Assembly: GCA_017512555.1 (NCBI GenBank)
Contig: JAFWFE010000092.1
Coordinates: forward strand, 1-55,389
Direction of reading: 5' to 3'
Length of the DNA: 55,389 nucleotides
Source: Solobacterium sp.
Lineage (GTDB): Bacteria; Bacillota_I; Bacilli_A; Erysipelotrichales; Erysipelotrichaceae
This document shows positions 16,206 to 25,610 of the stretch, piece by piece; position 1 is the stretch's first letter, and each line of letters starts with the position of its first letter. A model generated the notes under the pieces. That model was not told the DNA's origin, made no database searches, and was given only the letters and a program-made list of their open reading frames with translations. Position numbers and translations under genes: made by a program.

Positions 16206-17105
16206 ATGAGTAAATATATGATCTATGTGATGACTTTGTTCATGTTAGCACTGATCTTCAGGACCGTTCTTCAGGTACGCCGTAACGGAGAAACCGCCAA
16301 GGTATTGAAGATGATGCAGTTCTTTACAGATGAAGAGAAGTTCTTTGAGACAGCGGACGCAGAGATCGAAAACCAGAAAAGCCCGGAATTCAAAACCAAG
16401 GCGAGGATCCTGCGTATGTTCGGAGAATCGCATTATCTGAGAAAAGAACAATTCCTGGAAGATCTTCAGGAACTGGATATTCCCTCTTTGTATGCGCAGA
16501 ACCAGAAAGTGAATCTGGATCTGAATGAAGACTCTTTCTTTTATCTGTATCTGGCGATTCCCAATAACCTGTATGCCAATGTGGAGACAGATCTGATCCC
16601 TCCTCTGTATGAGAAGCTGGGAGAGTATGATGATGTTCTGGAACCTCTGCTGGTAGCACAGCTGGGTAAAGCCGCAAAGAAGTACTACCTGAAAGAAGAT
16701 GATCTGGGGAAGGGATTCTTTACAGCGCTTCTGGAAGGAGAATACCCCGGACTGCGTTACAGCAAGCAGCTGATCGGTATCTATAAGAATATTGCGACAG
16801 CTTTACTTGCACGTATTGCCCTGGATGAAGGCAAGCAGGAAGTATTTGAAGAATATCTGCCGGATCTGCAGAGATTTGCGCAGAGCAGCGGTCTGGGCAA
16901 GAGATGGATCAGAGAACTGTCCATTGAACTGCCGGATGTACCGGAAGATAACGAAGAGACAGAACCCGAAGGCGAACCGGAGACCCTGCCGGATGACTAC
17001 GAACATACATCGGAGACACTTCCGGAAGGAATCGAACAGAATGAAGAACCGGAACCGGAAACACTTCCTGAGGGAACGGAACGGAACGAAGAGGAAAAAC
17101 AATGA
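16206..17105 (+). CDS. Membrane-anchored helical protein with acidic repeat tail, unknown
   Basis: A 299-residue protein with one N-terminal transmembrane helix (about residues 4-22), a mostly helical, possibly TPR-like middle region (about 30-245) and a Glu/Pro-rich tail. The tail contains repeated ETLP-(E/D)-(G/D) units at four places after residue 250. I do not recognise the family. GGAGG precedes the ATG. It overlaps pth by 4 bp (ATGA), so it is the first gene of the pth-mfd operon as visible here. That position suggests a house-keeping or envelope-associated function, but nothing in the sequence shows it. Confidence 0.7.
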   Translation: MSKYMIYVMTLFMLALIFRTVLQVRRNGETAKVLKMMQFFTDEEKFFETADAEIENQKSPEFKTKARILRMFGESHYLRKEQFLEDLQELDIPSLYAQNQKVNLDLNEDSFFYLYLAIPNNLYANVETDLIPPLYEKLGEYDDVLEPLLVAQLGKAAKKYYLKEDDLGKGFFTALLEGEYPGLRYSKQLIGIYKNIATALLARIALDEGKQEVFEEYLPDLQRFAQSSGLGKRWIRELSIELPDVPEDNEETEPEGEPETLPDDYEHTSETLPEGIEQNEEPEPETLPEGTERNEEEKQ

Positions 17106-17719
17106 AGTTGATTGTCGGTCTGGGCAATCCCGGTAAGGAATACGAAAAGACCAGACATAACAGCGGCTTTCAGGTCATGGATCTTCTGGCAGAGAAATGC
17201 CACTGTACCATTACCCGGGAAAAGTGGAGCGCGTTAATTGCGCCGGTCCAGGTACAGGGTGTATCGGTATTGTTGATGAAACCTCTGACGTACATGAATG
17301 ATTCCGGAAGAGCTGTAGCGCAGGCAGTAAACTTCTATCACATCGTTCCGGAAGATATCCTGGTGATCCATGATGATATCGATCTGCCGGTCGGAAATCT
17401 GCGCATACGCCAGAAAGGCAGTGACGGCGGACAGAAAGGCATGCGTTCGATCATCCAGGCGCTGGGTACCCAGAATATCACCAGGATCAGGATTGGTGTC
17501 GGACACAGTGAACCGGGCAACCACAAGGTTGTGCCGGACTGGGTCTTATCTCCGGTGGAGAAAGATCTCCGTGAGGAACACCAGAGCATCCTGCAGAAGG
17601 CCGCAGATGCGTCCTACGCGTGGATCAACACTCCTCTGGAACTGGTCATGTCCACGTATAACACAAAGAAGAAACCACCGAAAAAAGAAGCACCTATAGT
17701 GCAGGAGGAAACCGAATAG
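17102..17719 (+). CDS. pth: Peptidyl-tRNA hydrolase
   Basis: This enzyme frees tRNA from prematurely released peptidyl-tRNA. The 205-residue protein has the family features: GLGNPGKEYEKTRHNSGF (catalytic His20 in TRHN), KPLTYMNDSG (Asn68 region), HDDIDLPVG (Asp93 region), GSDGGQKGMRSI and RIRIGVG. The tail after about residue 185 is a Lys/Glu-rich extension. It overlaps the upstream gene by 4 bp and is followed by mfd, an order also found in Bacillus. Identification is secure. Confidence 0.97.
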   Translation: MKLIVGLGNPGKEYEKTRHNSGFQVMDLLAEKCHCTITREKWSALIAPVQVQGVSVLLMKPLTYMNDSGRAVAQAVNFYHIVPEDILVIHDDIDLPVGNLRIRQKGSDGGQKGMRSIIQALGTQNITRIRIGVGHSEPGNHKVVPDWVLSPVEKDLREEHQSILQKAADASYAWINTPLELVMSTYNTKKKPPKKEAPIVQEETE

Positions 17720-17742
17720 AAAAGATTCAGGATCTAGGTCAG

Positions 17743-20700
17743 TTGTTATTCTCCCGGCTGGAAGATAACCCTGCAGTTCAGAGATTAACTCACGGAAAAG
17801 ACACACTTCCCTTATCTTCCCTGATTCAGGAAGCACTGACCATCGCGATGTCCTACCGGGCAGAAAAACGCTCGATCATCGTGGTAAAAAACAGTTTATA
17901 TAACGCACAGAGACTTTACGACAGGATGTCGACCCTCCTGGGTGAAAAGGAATGTGCGCTTTTCGGCGTAGATGAGTCTCTGCGTGTGGAGGCAATTGCG
18001 TCATCTCCGGAGATGATGGCCAACCAAGTGGATACGTTAGCTTCCCTGCTGGAAGAACCACATCAGGTGATCATCACCAATCCTTCCGGGATTCTCAGAT
18101 ATCTGCCGGACCCCGATACTTTCGCTTCCGGATGTATCGAACTGAAAACCGGTGATCGTCTGGATATGGAGGAGTTGAAACGCAGATTGCGGGCAGGCGG
18201 GTATTTCCAGACAACGCATATCGACCAGCCTTTAAGCTTTGCGGCAAGAGGCGGTATCGTGGATGTATTCTCCATCAACTATGATCTTCCCGTACGGATT
18301 GAATTCTTTGACGATGAGATCGATTCCATACGTTTCTTTGACGTTGAGACCCAGAAGACCGCAGTACCTGCAGATAAGGTAAAGATCGTCCCGGCCAATA
18401 CCGTACTGTTTACGGAAGAAGAAGTATCCATCATTGAACAGAAAGCCCGGGAATACCTGGAAAAAGAAGATGAAGTGATGCTAAGTTCTGCCGTAGAAGC
18501 AGATCTCGAACTGATCCGGAACTCGATCCGGGAAACACGTTTATATCCGTATATGGCTTTACTGGAGAAGACTTCGGGATTATGGGAGTATATGGATCAT
18601 CCCCAGATCATCCTCTCGGACGAAGACAGTATCTACGAAAATACCCGTCACCTTCTGGAAGAGACCACGGTATATATCCAGGAAATGGTGCAGGAGAAAA
18701 AATTACTGCCGAAGTATGTCATGTGGCATGAATTGTCCAGGATCGCCCCGGATTCTTCGTTTGTGCGTGAAGATCCGTTTATGGATAATCTTGCGGGTAT
18801 TGAAGAACTGCATCTTCCGGAAGAACCGATGGAAGTCCGGTTAAAGATGATCAATGACGGCAGGATCAATCTTCTCTGTCTTCAGGAACAAGAAGCCAGG
18901 AATGTGATTGAAACCTGTACAGAAATAAAAATACCGTATTATCTGGTCACGGATGATCAGCTTCACCCGGGAATCAATCTCTGGTTCGGCAATCTGTCGC
19001 AGGGCTTTACCTATGATCTTCAGAATCTGCGTGTTATCTCCGGACGTGAGATGTTTTCGGTGAACCGGCACAGCGGCAGATACGAGAAGAAGTTCCGCAA
19101 GGCAGAAGTCCTGCACAGTTATGAAGATCTTCAGCTGGGAGATTATATCGTTCATGCGTCCCACGGTGTCGGCCAGTATATGGGCATAGAGACCAGACAG
19201 ATCAATGGTATGGTCAGAGACTTCCTGCGTATCGTATACCGCGGAAATGCGGAATTACTGGTCCCTCTGGAACAATTCCGTCTGGTACGCAAATATGTGT
19301 CAAGAGAAGGCGTAGTACCACGTCTGAACAAGCTTGGCAGTGATGAATGGGCAAAAACCAAACAACGTCTGGAAGAGAACGTGTCCAATATCGCTGAGCG
19401 TCTGGTGAAACTGTATGCCGCAAGAGAAGAGAATATCGGCTTCGCGTTCAGCCCGGATACCGAGATGCAGAAGAAGTTTGAGGCATCCTTTGAGTATGAT
19501 CTTACCGAAGACCAGAAGAAAGCCATCGCTGAAATCAAGAAGGATATGGAAAGCACAAAACCGATGGACCGTCTGGTCTGCGGAGATGTCGGTTTCGGTA
19601 AGACAGAAGTAGCGATCCAGGCAGCGTTCAAGGCAGTATCCGACAACAAGCAGACTGCCGTACTCTGCCCGACTACGATCCTTGCGGAACAACACTACCA
19701 GACCTTTACCCAGAGATTTAAAGATTATCCGGTAAATATCGAAGTTCTGGACCGTTTTGTGACACCGGCCAGAGTCCGTGATATCCTGCGCCGGTTAGCT
19801 GCGGGAGAAGTAGATATCCTGATTGGTACACACCGGATCCTCAGTAAGGATGTGGTATTCAAGGATCTGGGTTTACTGGTCATTGATGAGGAACAACGTT
19901 TTGGTGTGGAACACAAGGAACGGATCAAGGAGTTAAAGAACGGTATTGATGTACTGACCCTCAGCGCCACCCCGATTCCCCGTACATTACAGATGTCCTT
20001 GATTGGTATCCGCCAGTTATCCCAGCTGGATACACCGCCGGAAAACCGGTATAACGTACAGACGTATGTGGTAGAGAAGAATGACGGATTAGTCCGTGAC
20101 GCGATCGAGAAAGAACTATCCCGGGGAGGACAGGTCTTCTATCTCTTCAATAATATCGATAAGATCTACAACGTTGCCCGGAAGATCCAGGGAATGATCG
20201 ACGATGTGCGTGTCGGCGTCGTCCACGGAAAGATGGACCGGGAAGCGATCGAAGATGTCATGTTCAGCTTCAATCGTCATCAGTTGGATGTATTAGTCTG
20301 TACGACGATCATCGAGAACGGTATAGACATCCCCAACGCGAATACGATCATCATCGATAATGCCCAGGATTTCGGTCTGGCGCAGATCTACCAGATCAAG
20401 GGACGCGTAGGAAGAAGCGACCGGGTAGCGTATGCCTACCTGCTTATTCCGCCCCGCAAACAACTTAGTGAAGTAGCCCAGAAACGTCTTCGGGCTGTGA
20501 AGGAGTTTGCCAAACTGGGAAGCGGCTATAAGATTGCGATGCGTGACCTGACGATCCGCGGTGCCGGTGATCTGCTTGGGGCTGACCAGTCCGGATTCAT
20601 CGATACCGTTGGTATAGACATGTATATCGAGATGCTGGAAGAAGCGATTGCCCGGGAGAAAGGCGAAGTCAGAGAGACGCAGGAACTGCCGAAACACATC

Positions 20701-21144
20701 AATATTGAAGAGAGCAGCTACATTCCTAAAGATTTCGCGCCGGATGACTATGATAAAATCAGTATGTACCAGAAGATCGACCAGATCGCGGATAAGGAAG
20801 AACTGCAGAACTACCGCGACCAGGTCATTGACCAGTACGGGAAACTGCCGAAAGAAGTACGTTCCCTGTTTGACAAGAAAGAGATCGATATCCTCGTCTC
20901 CCGGGAAGATGTCAAGAGTTACCGGCAGATCAACGGGAATAACGAAGTCGTATTCTCCGAGAAGTTCAGCAGTGAAGTAGATGGTGTTAAACTCTTTGAG
21001 TTGTTTACCAGTATATCCAAGGATATACGGATCCAGTATAAGAACCAGTGTATTATTGCCCTGTTACCCAAACAGAAGAACAATTTACCAATCGTGATCG
21101 AGATGATCGCCAGAGCCGGGGAGGCCAAGAGAGATGCGAATTGA
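17743..21144 (+). CDS. mfd: Transcription-repair coupling factor
   Basis: This ATP-driven DNA translocase removes RNA polymerase stalled at lesions and recruits UvrA. The 1133-residue protein has, in order, the UvrB-like N-terminal region, the RNA polymerase-interacting CarD-type domain (about 465-560; GDYIVHASHGVGQYMG), helicase motif I (GDVGFGKTE, about 615), a DEEQ box (about 713), SATPIPRT and the RecG-like second helicase half (QIKGRVGRSDR). The TRCF C-domain ends the protein. The start is unusual. TTG at 17743 is the first conventional start. A GGAGG at 17704-17708 is ideally spaced for an ATA at 17716, which overlaps the pth stop and would give an N-terminus reading MEKIQDLGQLL. Either is possible. 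Confidence 0.96.
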   Translation: MLFSRLEDNPAVQRLTHGKDTLPLSSLIQEALTIAMSYRAEKRSIIVVKNSLYNAQRLYDRMSTLLGEKECALFGVDESLRVEAIASSPEMMANQVDTLASLLEEPHQVIITNPSGILRYLPDPDTFASGCIELKTGDRLDMEELKRRLRAGGYFQTTHIDQPLSFAARGGIVDVFSINYDLPVRIEFFDDEIDSIRFFDVETQKTAVPADKVKIVPANTVLFTEEEVSIIEQKAREYLEKEDEVMLSSAVEADLELIRNSIRETRLYPYMALLEKTSGLWEYMDHPQIILSDEDSIYENTRHLLEETTVYIQEMVQEKKLLPKYVMWHELSRIAPDSSFVREDPFMDNLAGIEELHLPEEPMEVRLKMINDGRINLLCLQEQEARNVIETCTEIKIPYYLVTDDQLHPGINLWFGNLSQGFTYDLQNLRVISGREMFSVNRHSGRYEKKFRKAEVLHSYEDLQLGDYIVHASHGVGQYMGIETRQINGMVRDFLRIVYRGNAELLVPLEQFRLVRKYVSREGVVPRLNKLGSDEWAKTKQRLEENVSNIAERLVKLYAAREENIGFAFSPDTEMQKKFEASFEYDLTEDQKKAIAEIKKDMESTKPMDRLVCGDVGFGKTEVAIQAAFKAVSDNKQTAVLCPTTILAEQHYQTFTQRFKDYPVNIEVLDRFVTPARVRDILRRLAAGEVDILIGTHRILSKDVVFKDLGLLVIDEEQRFGVEHKERIKELKNGIDVLTLSATPIPRTLQMSLIGIRQLSQLDTPPENRYNVQTYVVEKNDGLVRDAIEKELSRGGQVFYLFNNIDKIYNVARKIQGMIDDVRVGVVHGKMDREAIEDVMFSFNRHQLDVLVCTTIIENGIDIPNANTIIIDNAQDFGLAQIYQIKGRVGRSDRVAYAYLLIPPRKQLSEVAQKRLRAVKEFAKLGSGYKIAMRDLTIRGAGDLLGADQSGFIDTVGIDMYIEMLEEAIAREKGEVRETQELPKHINIEESSYIPKDFAPDDYDKISMYQKIDQIADKEELQNYRDQVIDQYGKLPKEVRSLFDKKEIDILVSREDVKSYRQINGNNEVVFSEKFSSEVDGVKLFELFTSISKDIRIQYKNQCIIALLPKQKNNLPIVIEMIARAGEAKRDAN

Positions 21145-21403
21145 TAAATACCTGAAAGCTGCGCACATCCTGAAGCGCAGGACCATATCCAAGGAACTGG
21201 CAGAGAACCAGCGTGTGGAAATCAACGGAAAAGTTGTCAAGCCCGCACATGAAGTCAAAGCCGGAGACGAAGTAAAGATCACCTTCGGACGCAGATATCT
21301 AGTGATCCGTGTATTATCTACGGAAGAAGTAAAAAAGAAGAAAGATGCCGTAACCATGTATGAAGTGATCGGTGAAGGCTATCTTGAACCTGATACGGAA
21401 TAA
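21134..21403 (+). CDS. rqcP: S4-domain RNA-binding protein, RqcP/Hsp15-like
   Basis: An 89-residue protein made almost entirely of an S4 RNA-binding domain: RIDKYLKAAHILKRRT at the N-terminus, then VEINGKVVKPAHEVKAGDEV. In Bacillus the homologue (YabO, now RqcP) acts with RqcH in alanine tailing during ribosome-associated quality control. It overlaps the mfd end by 11 bp, and a DivIC-like gene follows, matching the Bacillus mfd-yabO-divIC neighbourhood. The symbol is assigned by family and position. Confidence 0.88.
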   Translation: MRIDKYLKAAHILKRRTISKELAENQRVEINGKVVKPAHEVKAGDEVKITFGRRYLVIRVLSTEEVKKKKDAVTMYEVIGEGYLEPDTE

Positions 21404-21432
21404 TGGTATAAAAAGAATACCAGGAAAGACCT

Positions 21433-21759
21433 ATGACACAGACACAGAAAGTGAAGACAAAAAAGAAGAAAAGAAGAAAGATGACACCGATCATGAAACT
21501 GTTGTGTCTGGTAATGATCGGAGCCTCCTTTTTCCTGTTGTATCAGGTTGGCAGAGAAGTCTATACCACGATCACACTGCGTCATGATATTACCGAAGCA
21601 GAAGAGAAATACCAGAAGATTCTCGATGAAAGCGCGTATCTCAGCAGTGAACGTGAGAAGCTGACAGATCCCAACTATGTCCAAAGCTATGCGCGCGGGA
21701 ATTACATGTTGTCCAAAGACGGCGAACAGATCTTCTATCTGCCGGAAAAAGATAAGTAA
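21433..21759 (+). CDS. divIC: Septum formation initiator, DivIC/FtsL-like
   Basis: A 108-residue bitopic membrane protein. The cytoplasmic N-terminus is strongly basic (KTKKKKRRK), followed by one transmembrane helix (about residues 22-40) and an extracellular coiled coil (about 45-75). The C-terminal segment reads YVQSYARGNYMLSKDGEQIFYLP, typical of DivIC. In the divisome DivIC pairs with FtsL and DivIB. It follows the rqcP-like gene by 29 bp in the order found in Bacillus. FtsL-like identity cannot be excluded, but the synteny favours DivIC. Confidence 0.88.
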   Translation: MTQTQKVKTKKKKRRKMTPIMKLLCLVMIGASFFLLYQVGREVYTTITLRHDITEAEEKYQKILDESAYLSSEREKLTDPNYVQSYARGNYMLSKDGEQIFYLPEKDK

Positions 21760-21812
21760 CAGCATGGAATAAAAAATACCGGAATACAGGGAATAACTGT
21801 TAATATATTATC

Positions 21813-23252
21813 GTGCAAAAACTGAGAAAGACATCTGTCGCAGAGAATGCGATTTTAAATACGGTTAAAACAATCATCGGGATAGTATTTCCTTTGCTTA
21901 TCTATCCCTATATCTCCAGGGTTTTAGGCGCGGAACAACTTGGTGTCTATGACTTCAGTCATTCGATTTATTCCTATGTACGTCTGGTATCCATATTGGG
22001 CATCAGTACCTATGCGGTAAGAGAAGGAAGTTTTATCCGGGAAGATAAAACAAAGAGTGAGACATTTTTTAATGAGATATTCTCAATCAACGTTCTATCT
22101 ACACTCTTTGCGTATATTCTGTTGTTTGTGATCCTGCTTAGTCCGGCAGTCGGACATTACCGGATCACCATTATCATCATCTGTACAGAGTTACTGTTCT
22201 TTACCTTTGGGGCTACCTGGATCCTCAGTATTTATGAGGACTATCTGTACATCACCTTACGTTTTATTGTGGTCCAAAGTATATCCCTGGTAATGATCTT
22301 TCTCCTGGTAAAGTCATCTGCGGATGTGAATACGTATGCGGCAATACGCATGTGTTCACATTCTCTTTCTTTTATCATCAGTTATTATTATATACGGCGC
22401 AGATACAGTAAGTATCATTTCACCTGGCATACAAACTGGAAGAAACATCTGAAACCGATTCTGACGATCTTTTCCACGACGATTGCTGTATCTCTGTACG
22501 TAAACTTTGATACTACGGCAATCGGTATTCTGTTAAACGATTATCAGGTTGGTTTATACGGAATGGCAGTCCGGCTGTATCTTGTGATCAAGGATGTCCT
22601 TACAGCAATCGTCATCGTATTGATTCCCAGGTTTTCCATCCTGTTTTCCCAGGGAAAGAAGGAAGAAGCCTCAAAGGTATTGTCCAGAGTACTGGGGATA
22701 CTGATGATGTTGATGTTACCGATGTGTACGGGAATATTCATGTTAAGCAGTGAGATCATACAGATCATCGCAGGTGCAGGGTTTGCCGGTTCGGCATTTC
22801 CGCTGCGTTTGTTATCCTGCGCAGTAATATTCTCCATTTACTCGTATACATTTATCCAGTGTATTCTTATCCCCCAGAAGAAAGAACAGGTCGTATTCTA
22901 TACGACGATGTTCAGTCTGGCGGTGAATATCGTTCTGGATTTCGTACTTATTCCGATATGGGGGATTGCGGCTGCCGGATTTACTACCATCGTCGCGGAA
23001 GGAATCACTCTGCTCATCTGTATGTACTATGCGGGAAGATCCGTACATTTGTACATGAATGTCAGGAATTTGATCACGATCATCGCCGGGTGTATCGGAA
23101 TAGCGCTGATCTGTATATTGTGCAGGCGGGTGAGTACTCCTGTGATGAGAGTGATCTTATCCGTACTCTTTTCGGTTCCCGGTTATTTTAGTATGTTATA
23201 TATACTGAAGAATGATACGTTGAAAGATCTGTACAGGTTGTTTAGAAGATGA
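21813..23252 (+). CDS. Wzx-type polysaccharide flippase
   Basis: A 479-residue multi-pass membrane protein with about 12-14 helices, of the MOP superfamily polysaccharide transport type. It moves lipid-linked sugar repeat units across the membrane. The N-terminus (AENAILNTVKTIIGIVFPLLIYPYISRVLG) and the following GVYDFSHS are typical. The start is a GTG without a good ribosome binding site; no in-frame ATG lies nearby. It overlaps the next gene by 4 bp and opens the first glycosyltransferase cluster. YabM, also a MOP flippase, lies near this position in Bacillus, but here the gene clearly belongs with the glycosyltransferases. Confidence 0.9.
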   Translation: MQKLRKTSVAENAILNTVKTIIGIVFPLLIYPYISRVLGAEQLGVYDFSHSIYSYVRLVSILGISTYAVREGSFIREDKTKSETFFNEIFSINVLSTLFAYILLFVILLSPAVGHYRITIIIICTELLFFTFGATWILSIYEDYLYITLRFIVVQSISLVMIFLLVKSSADVNTYAAIRMCSHSLSFIISYYYIRRRYSKYHFTWHTNWKKHLKPILTIFSTTIAVSLYVNFDTTAIGILLNDYQVGLYGMAVRLYLVIKDVLTAIVIVLIPRFSILFSQGKKEEASKVLSRVLGILMMLMLPMCTGIFMLSSEIIQIIAGAGFAGSAFPLRLLSCAVIFSIYSYTFIQCILIPQKKEQVVFYTTMFSLAVNIVLDFVLIPIWGIAAAGFTTIVAEGITLLICMYYAGRSVHLYMNVRNLITIIAGCIGIALICILCRRVSTPVMRVILSVLFSVPGYFSMLYILKNDTLKDLYRLFRR

Positions 23253-24865
23253 TGCGTAAAGATATACTGTCAGACAAGAGAATACGAGGAATCCTGTTTG
23301 TGATCATTGTATGTTTACAACTGGTTTTCATCGCGTACTGGGCAAGACAGAAGATGAATCTCTTTGTGGATGAAGAGTATTCACTGGAATACGCCAGCTA
23401 TTTTACGAGTGTGAAATACGGGTCAAAAATACCGTATACAGAAGCTTTTCTACATAATACCTGGATTCAGGCAAAAGATTTAAAAGTCAGTTATTCGTTG
23501 GAACCTGAGGAAAGTCTTTTACATACAGGTCCGTGGACAATGATCATGTTATTACTTAAAAGAAGGATTTACTATGGTCTGATCAATATCGCAGAAACGA
23601 TCCTGTCTCCGGGAAGAGTATCCATAATGCCGGCAATTGTCCTGAATATGATCATATTCGCAGGGATACAGATCGTTCTGTACAAGATCCTGAAGAAACT
23701 TCATATCCGTAATGAGTATGCGTTGTGGGGAGTAGCGTTTTATGGATTCAGCAGTCTGATGATCGGACATACGATATTCATCCGGTTTTACACGTTTACG
23801 ATCTTGTTGTTCCTGCTGGTACTTTTGTTACATCAGAAGATGTGGGAAGAAAAGAATACCGGGATGTTTATTCTGGAGGAAGGGACAGCGTTAGTATTGT
23901 TGTATTTTTCTCTGAAATGTTCGGAATTAACGATGATCTACGGCGGAGCGTTTGTCGGTATGTACCTGCTTATGCTGATTGTTAACAAAAAGTATAAAAC
24001 AGCCGGACTCTATGGTATACCGATGCTTGGGATCAGTCTGTTATACCTGGGGATGAAAACAGAATTATTGAATATCCTGCTTCATCCATCGATGTATGTC
24101 AATTCTTCTTTCGCAAAATCCTACACGACAAAGAATGTCGTCAATGCATCCTGGGGAAGTGTCTGGTTCTGGCTTAAAACACATCGTCTCTGGATAGGAC
24201 AATACTTATTCGGTAATACACAAATCCTTGATACGATTCTTCTTGTACTGCTTGTGCTGCTTGTGTGGAAAAGAGACCGCTTCTTTCAGGATCCATCACG
24301 ATTCCTGATGTTGAGCCTCCTTGTGACTGTACTGATATATATTCTCTTTGCGTCGTTATCCGGCTTATTCCGGCCGAAGTATGTATGCGTAGTATATACG
24401 CTCATCGTTATTGTTTTCCTGTATGTGTTTGACCGGGCGATGAAAGATCTGTCCTGGCAGTTTGTCATTCAAGCCGGATTATGTGTATTATTGGCAGTCA
24501 TAGTTTACGGTACATATGATCATCGCGACATTGAGTATCTTTATGAAGAAGACACTGCGGTGGTGAATCAGCTCCGGAATAATCCGGATCTGGATATCCT
24601 GTTTTTAAACTGTGATATTGACCGACATCATGCGATCTATGACTGTGTATATAACGCAGGAGACCAGGCACGGATATTCTTCGACGATCCGGACATGGAA
24701 CTGATGGAAGAAGAGATGCCGGATCACATGTTTGTGTGGACCAATGAGACCATGAAGTCAGAGATATCCGAGGAATTACCCGGCTATGAAGTGGAGCTGG
24801 TGGGGAATAACCACAATACGTTTTCAAACATTTATCTTGCACACAGGAGGAACCGGAATGAGTAA
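23249..24865 (+). CDS. GT39-like membrane glycosyltransferase
   Basis: A 538-residue polytopic membrane protein with about ten hydrophobic helices and an extracytoplasmic C-terminal domain of about 100 residues. Near residue 36 the first loop carries FVDEEYS, matching the acidic D-E pair of GT-C glycosyltransferases (GT39/ArnT-like) that use polyprenyl-phosphate sugars. It overlaps the flippase by 4 bp and the following GT2 gene by 8 bp. The GT2 enzyme of DPM type would supply its lipid-linked donor; this pairing is an inference from order and family. Confidence 0.78.
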   Translation: MMRKDILSDKRIRGILFVIIVCLQLVFIAYWARQKMNLFVDEEYSLEYASYFTSVKYGSKIPYTEAFLHNTWIQAKDLKVSYSLEPEESLLHTGPWTMIMLLLKRRIYYGLINIAETILSPGRVSIMPAIVLNMIIFAGIQIVLYKILKKLHIRNEYALWGVAFYGFSSLMIGHTIFIRFYTFTILLFLLVLLLHQKMWEEKNTGMFILEEGTALVLLYFSLKCSELTMIYGGAFVGMYLLMLIVNKKYKTAGLYGIPMLGISLLYLGMKTELLNILLHPSMYVNSSFAKSYTTKNVVNASWGSVWFWLKTHRLWIGQYLFGNTQILDTILLVLLVLLVWKRDRFFQDPSRFLMLSLLVTVLIYILFASLSGLFRPKYVCVVYTLIVIVFLYVFDRAMKDLSWQFVIQAGLCVLLAVIVYGTYDHRDIEYLYEEDTAVVNQLRNNPDLDILFLNCDIDRHHAIYDCVYNAGDQARIFFDDPDMELMEEEMPDHMFVWTNETMKSEISEELPGYEVELVGNNHNTFSNIYLAHRRNRNE

Positions 24866-25610
24866 TAATCTGCAGTTGTCTGTCGTCGTTCCTGTTTTCA
24901 ACGAAGAGGGTAATATAGAAAGTTTATATAAGGAGATCACGCAAGTCCTGGATGCTTATTATGACAGCGGAGAACCATCTTCCCGGTATGAAATCATCAT
25001 GGTCAATGACGGTTCTGCAGACAAGACCACCCAGATACTCTGTACACTTCCCGGCATAGTGAATGTGCGTTTTGACCGTAATTACGGACAGACAGCGGCC
25101 ATGGATTGTGGTTTTCATCTGGCACAGGGTAAGTATATTGCGGCTTTGGACGGAGATGGCCAGAATGATCCTGCGGATATCCCTGCCATGTTGGAATATC
25201 TGGAGAAAAACAAGTATGATGTGGTCAGCGGATGGAGAAAAAACCGGCAGGATAAGACACACAGAAAGGTCATGACTTTCGGCGCGTATTGTCTGCGGCA
25301 GTTGTTACTGCGTGATGGCGTTCATGACAGTGGGTGTACTCTCAAAATCTATCGCCGGGAATGTTTTGATCATATCCACCTGACAAGCGGACAGCACCGG
25401 CTGATTCCCGCAATCCTGAAGAAACACGGGTATAGTATCGGAGAATACCCTGTAAATCACCGAGCCCGCAGGACGGGAGAATCCAAGTATCAGTTTAACC
25501 GGGTATTCCAGGGATTATCGGATACAGTGAAGTTAAGTATGTATAAATCTGAAGATGAACATAACGAAGATACCGTCTCTTACAAGATTGCTGAGGTGAT
25601 CCGGCAATGA
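24858..25610 (+). CDS. GT2 glycosyltransferase, DPM1/GtrB-like
   Basis: A 250-residue GT-A enzyme. It starts with LSVVVPVFNEEGNI and has VNDGSADKT near residue 49, the metal-binding ALDGDGQNDPADI around residue 92 and DSGCTLKIYRR near 155. These are typical of transferases that load glucose, mannose or a related sugar onto polyprenyl phosphate. It lacks the two C-terminal transmembrane helices of GtrB-type proteins. The start at 24858 has AGGAGG; a longer upstream frame overlaps the previous gene and lacks support. It overlaps the next gene by 4 bp. Confidence 0.9.
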   Translation: MSNNLQLSVVVPVFNEEGNIESLYKEITQVLDAYYDSGEPSSRYEIIMVNDGSADKTTQILCTLPGIVNVRFDRNYGQTAAMDCGFHLAQGKYIAALDGDGQNDPADIPAMLEYLEKNKYDVVSGWRKNRQDKTHRKVMTFGAYCLRQLLLRDGVHDSGCTLKIYRRECFDHIHLTSGQHRLIPAILKKHGYSIGEYPVNHRARRTGESKYQFNRVFQGLSDTVKLSMYKSEDEHNEDTVSYKIAEVIRQ

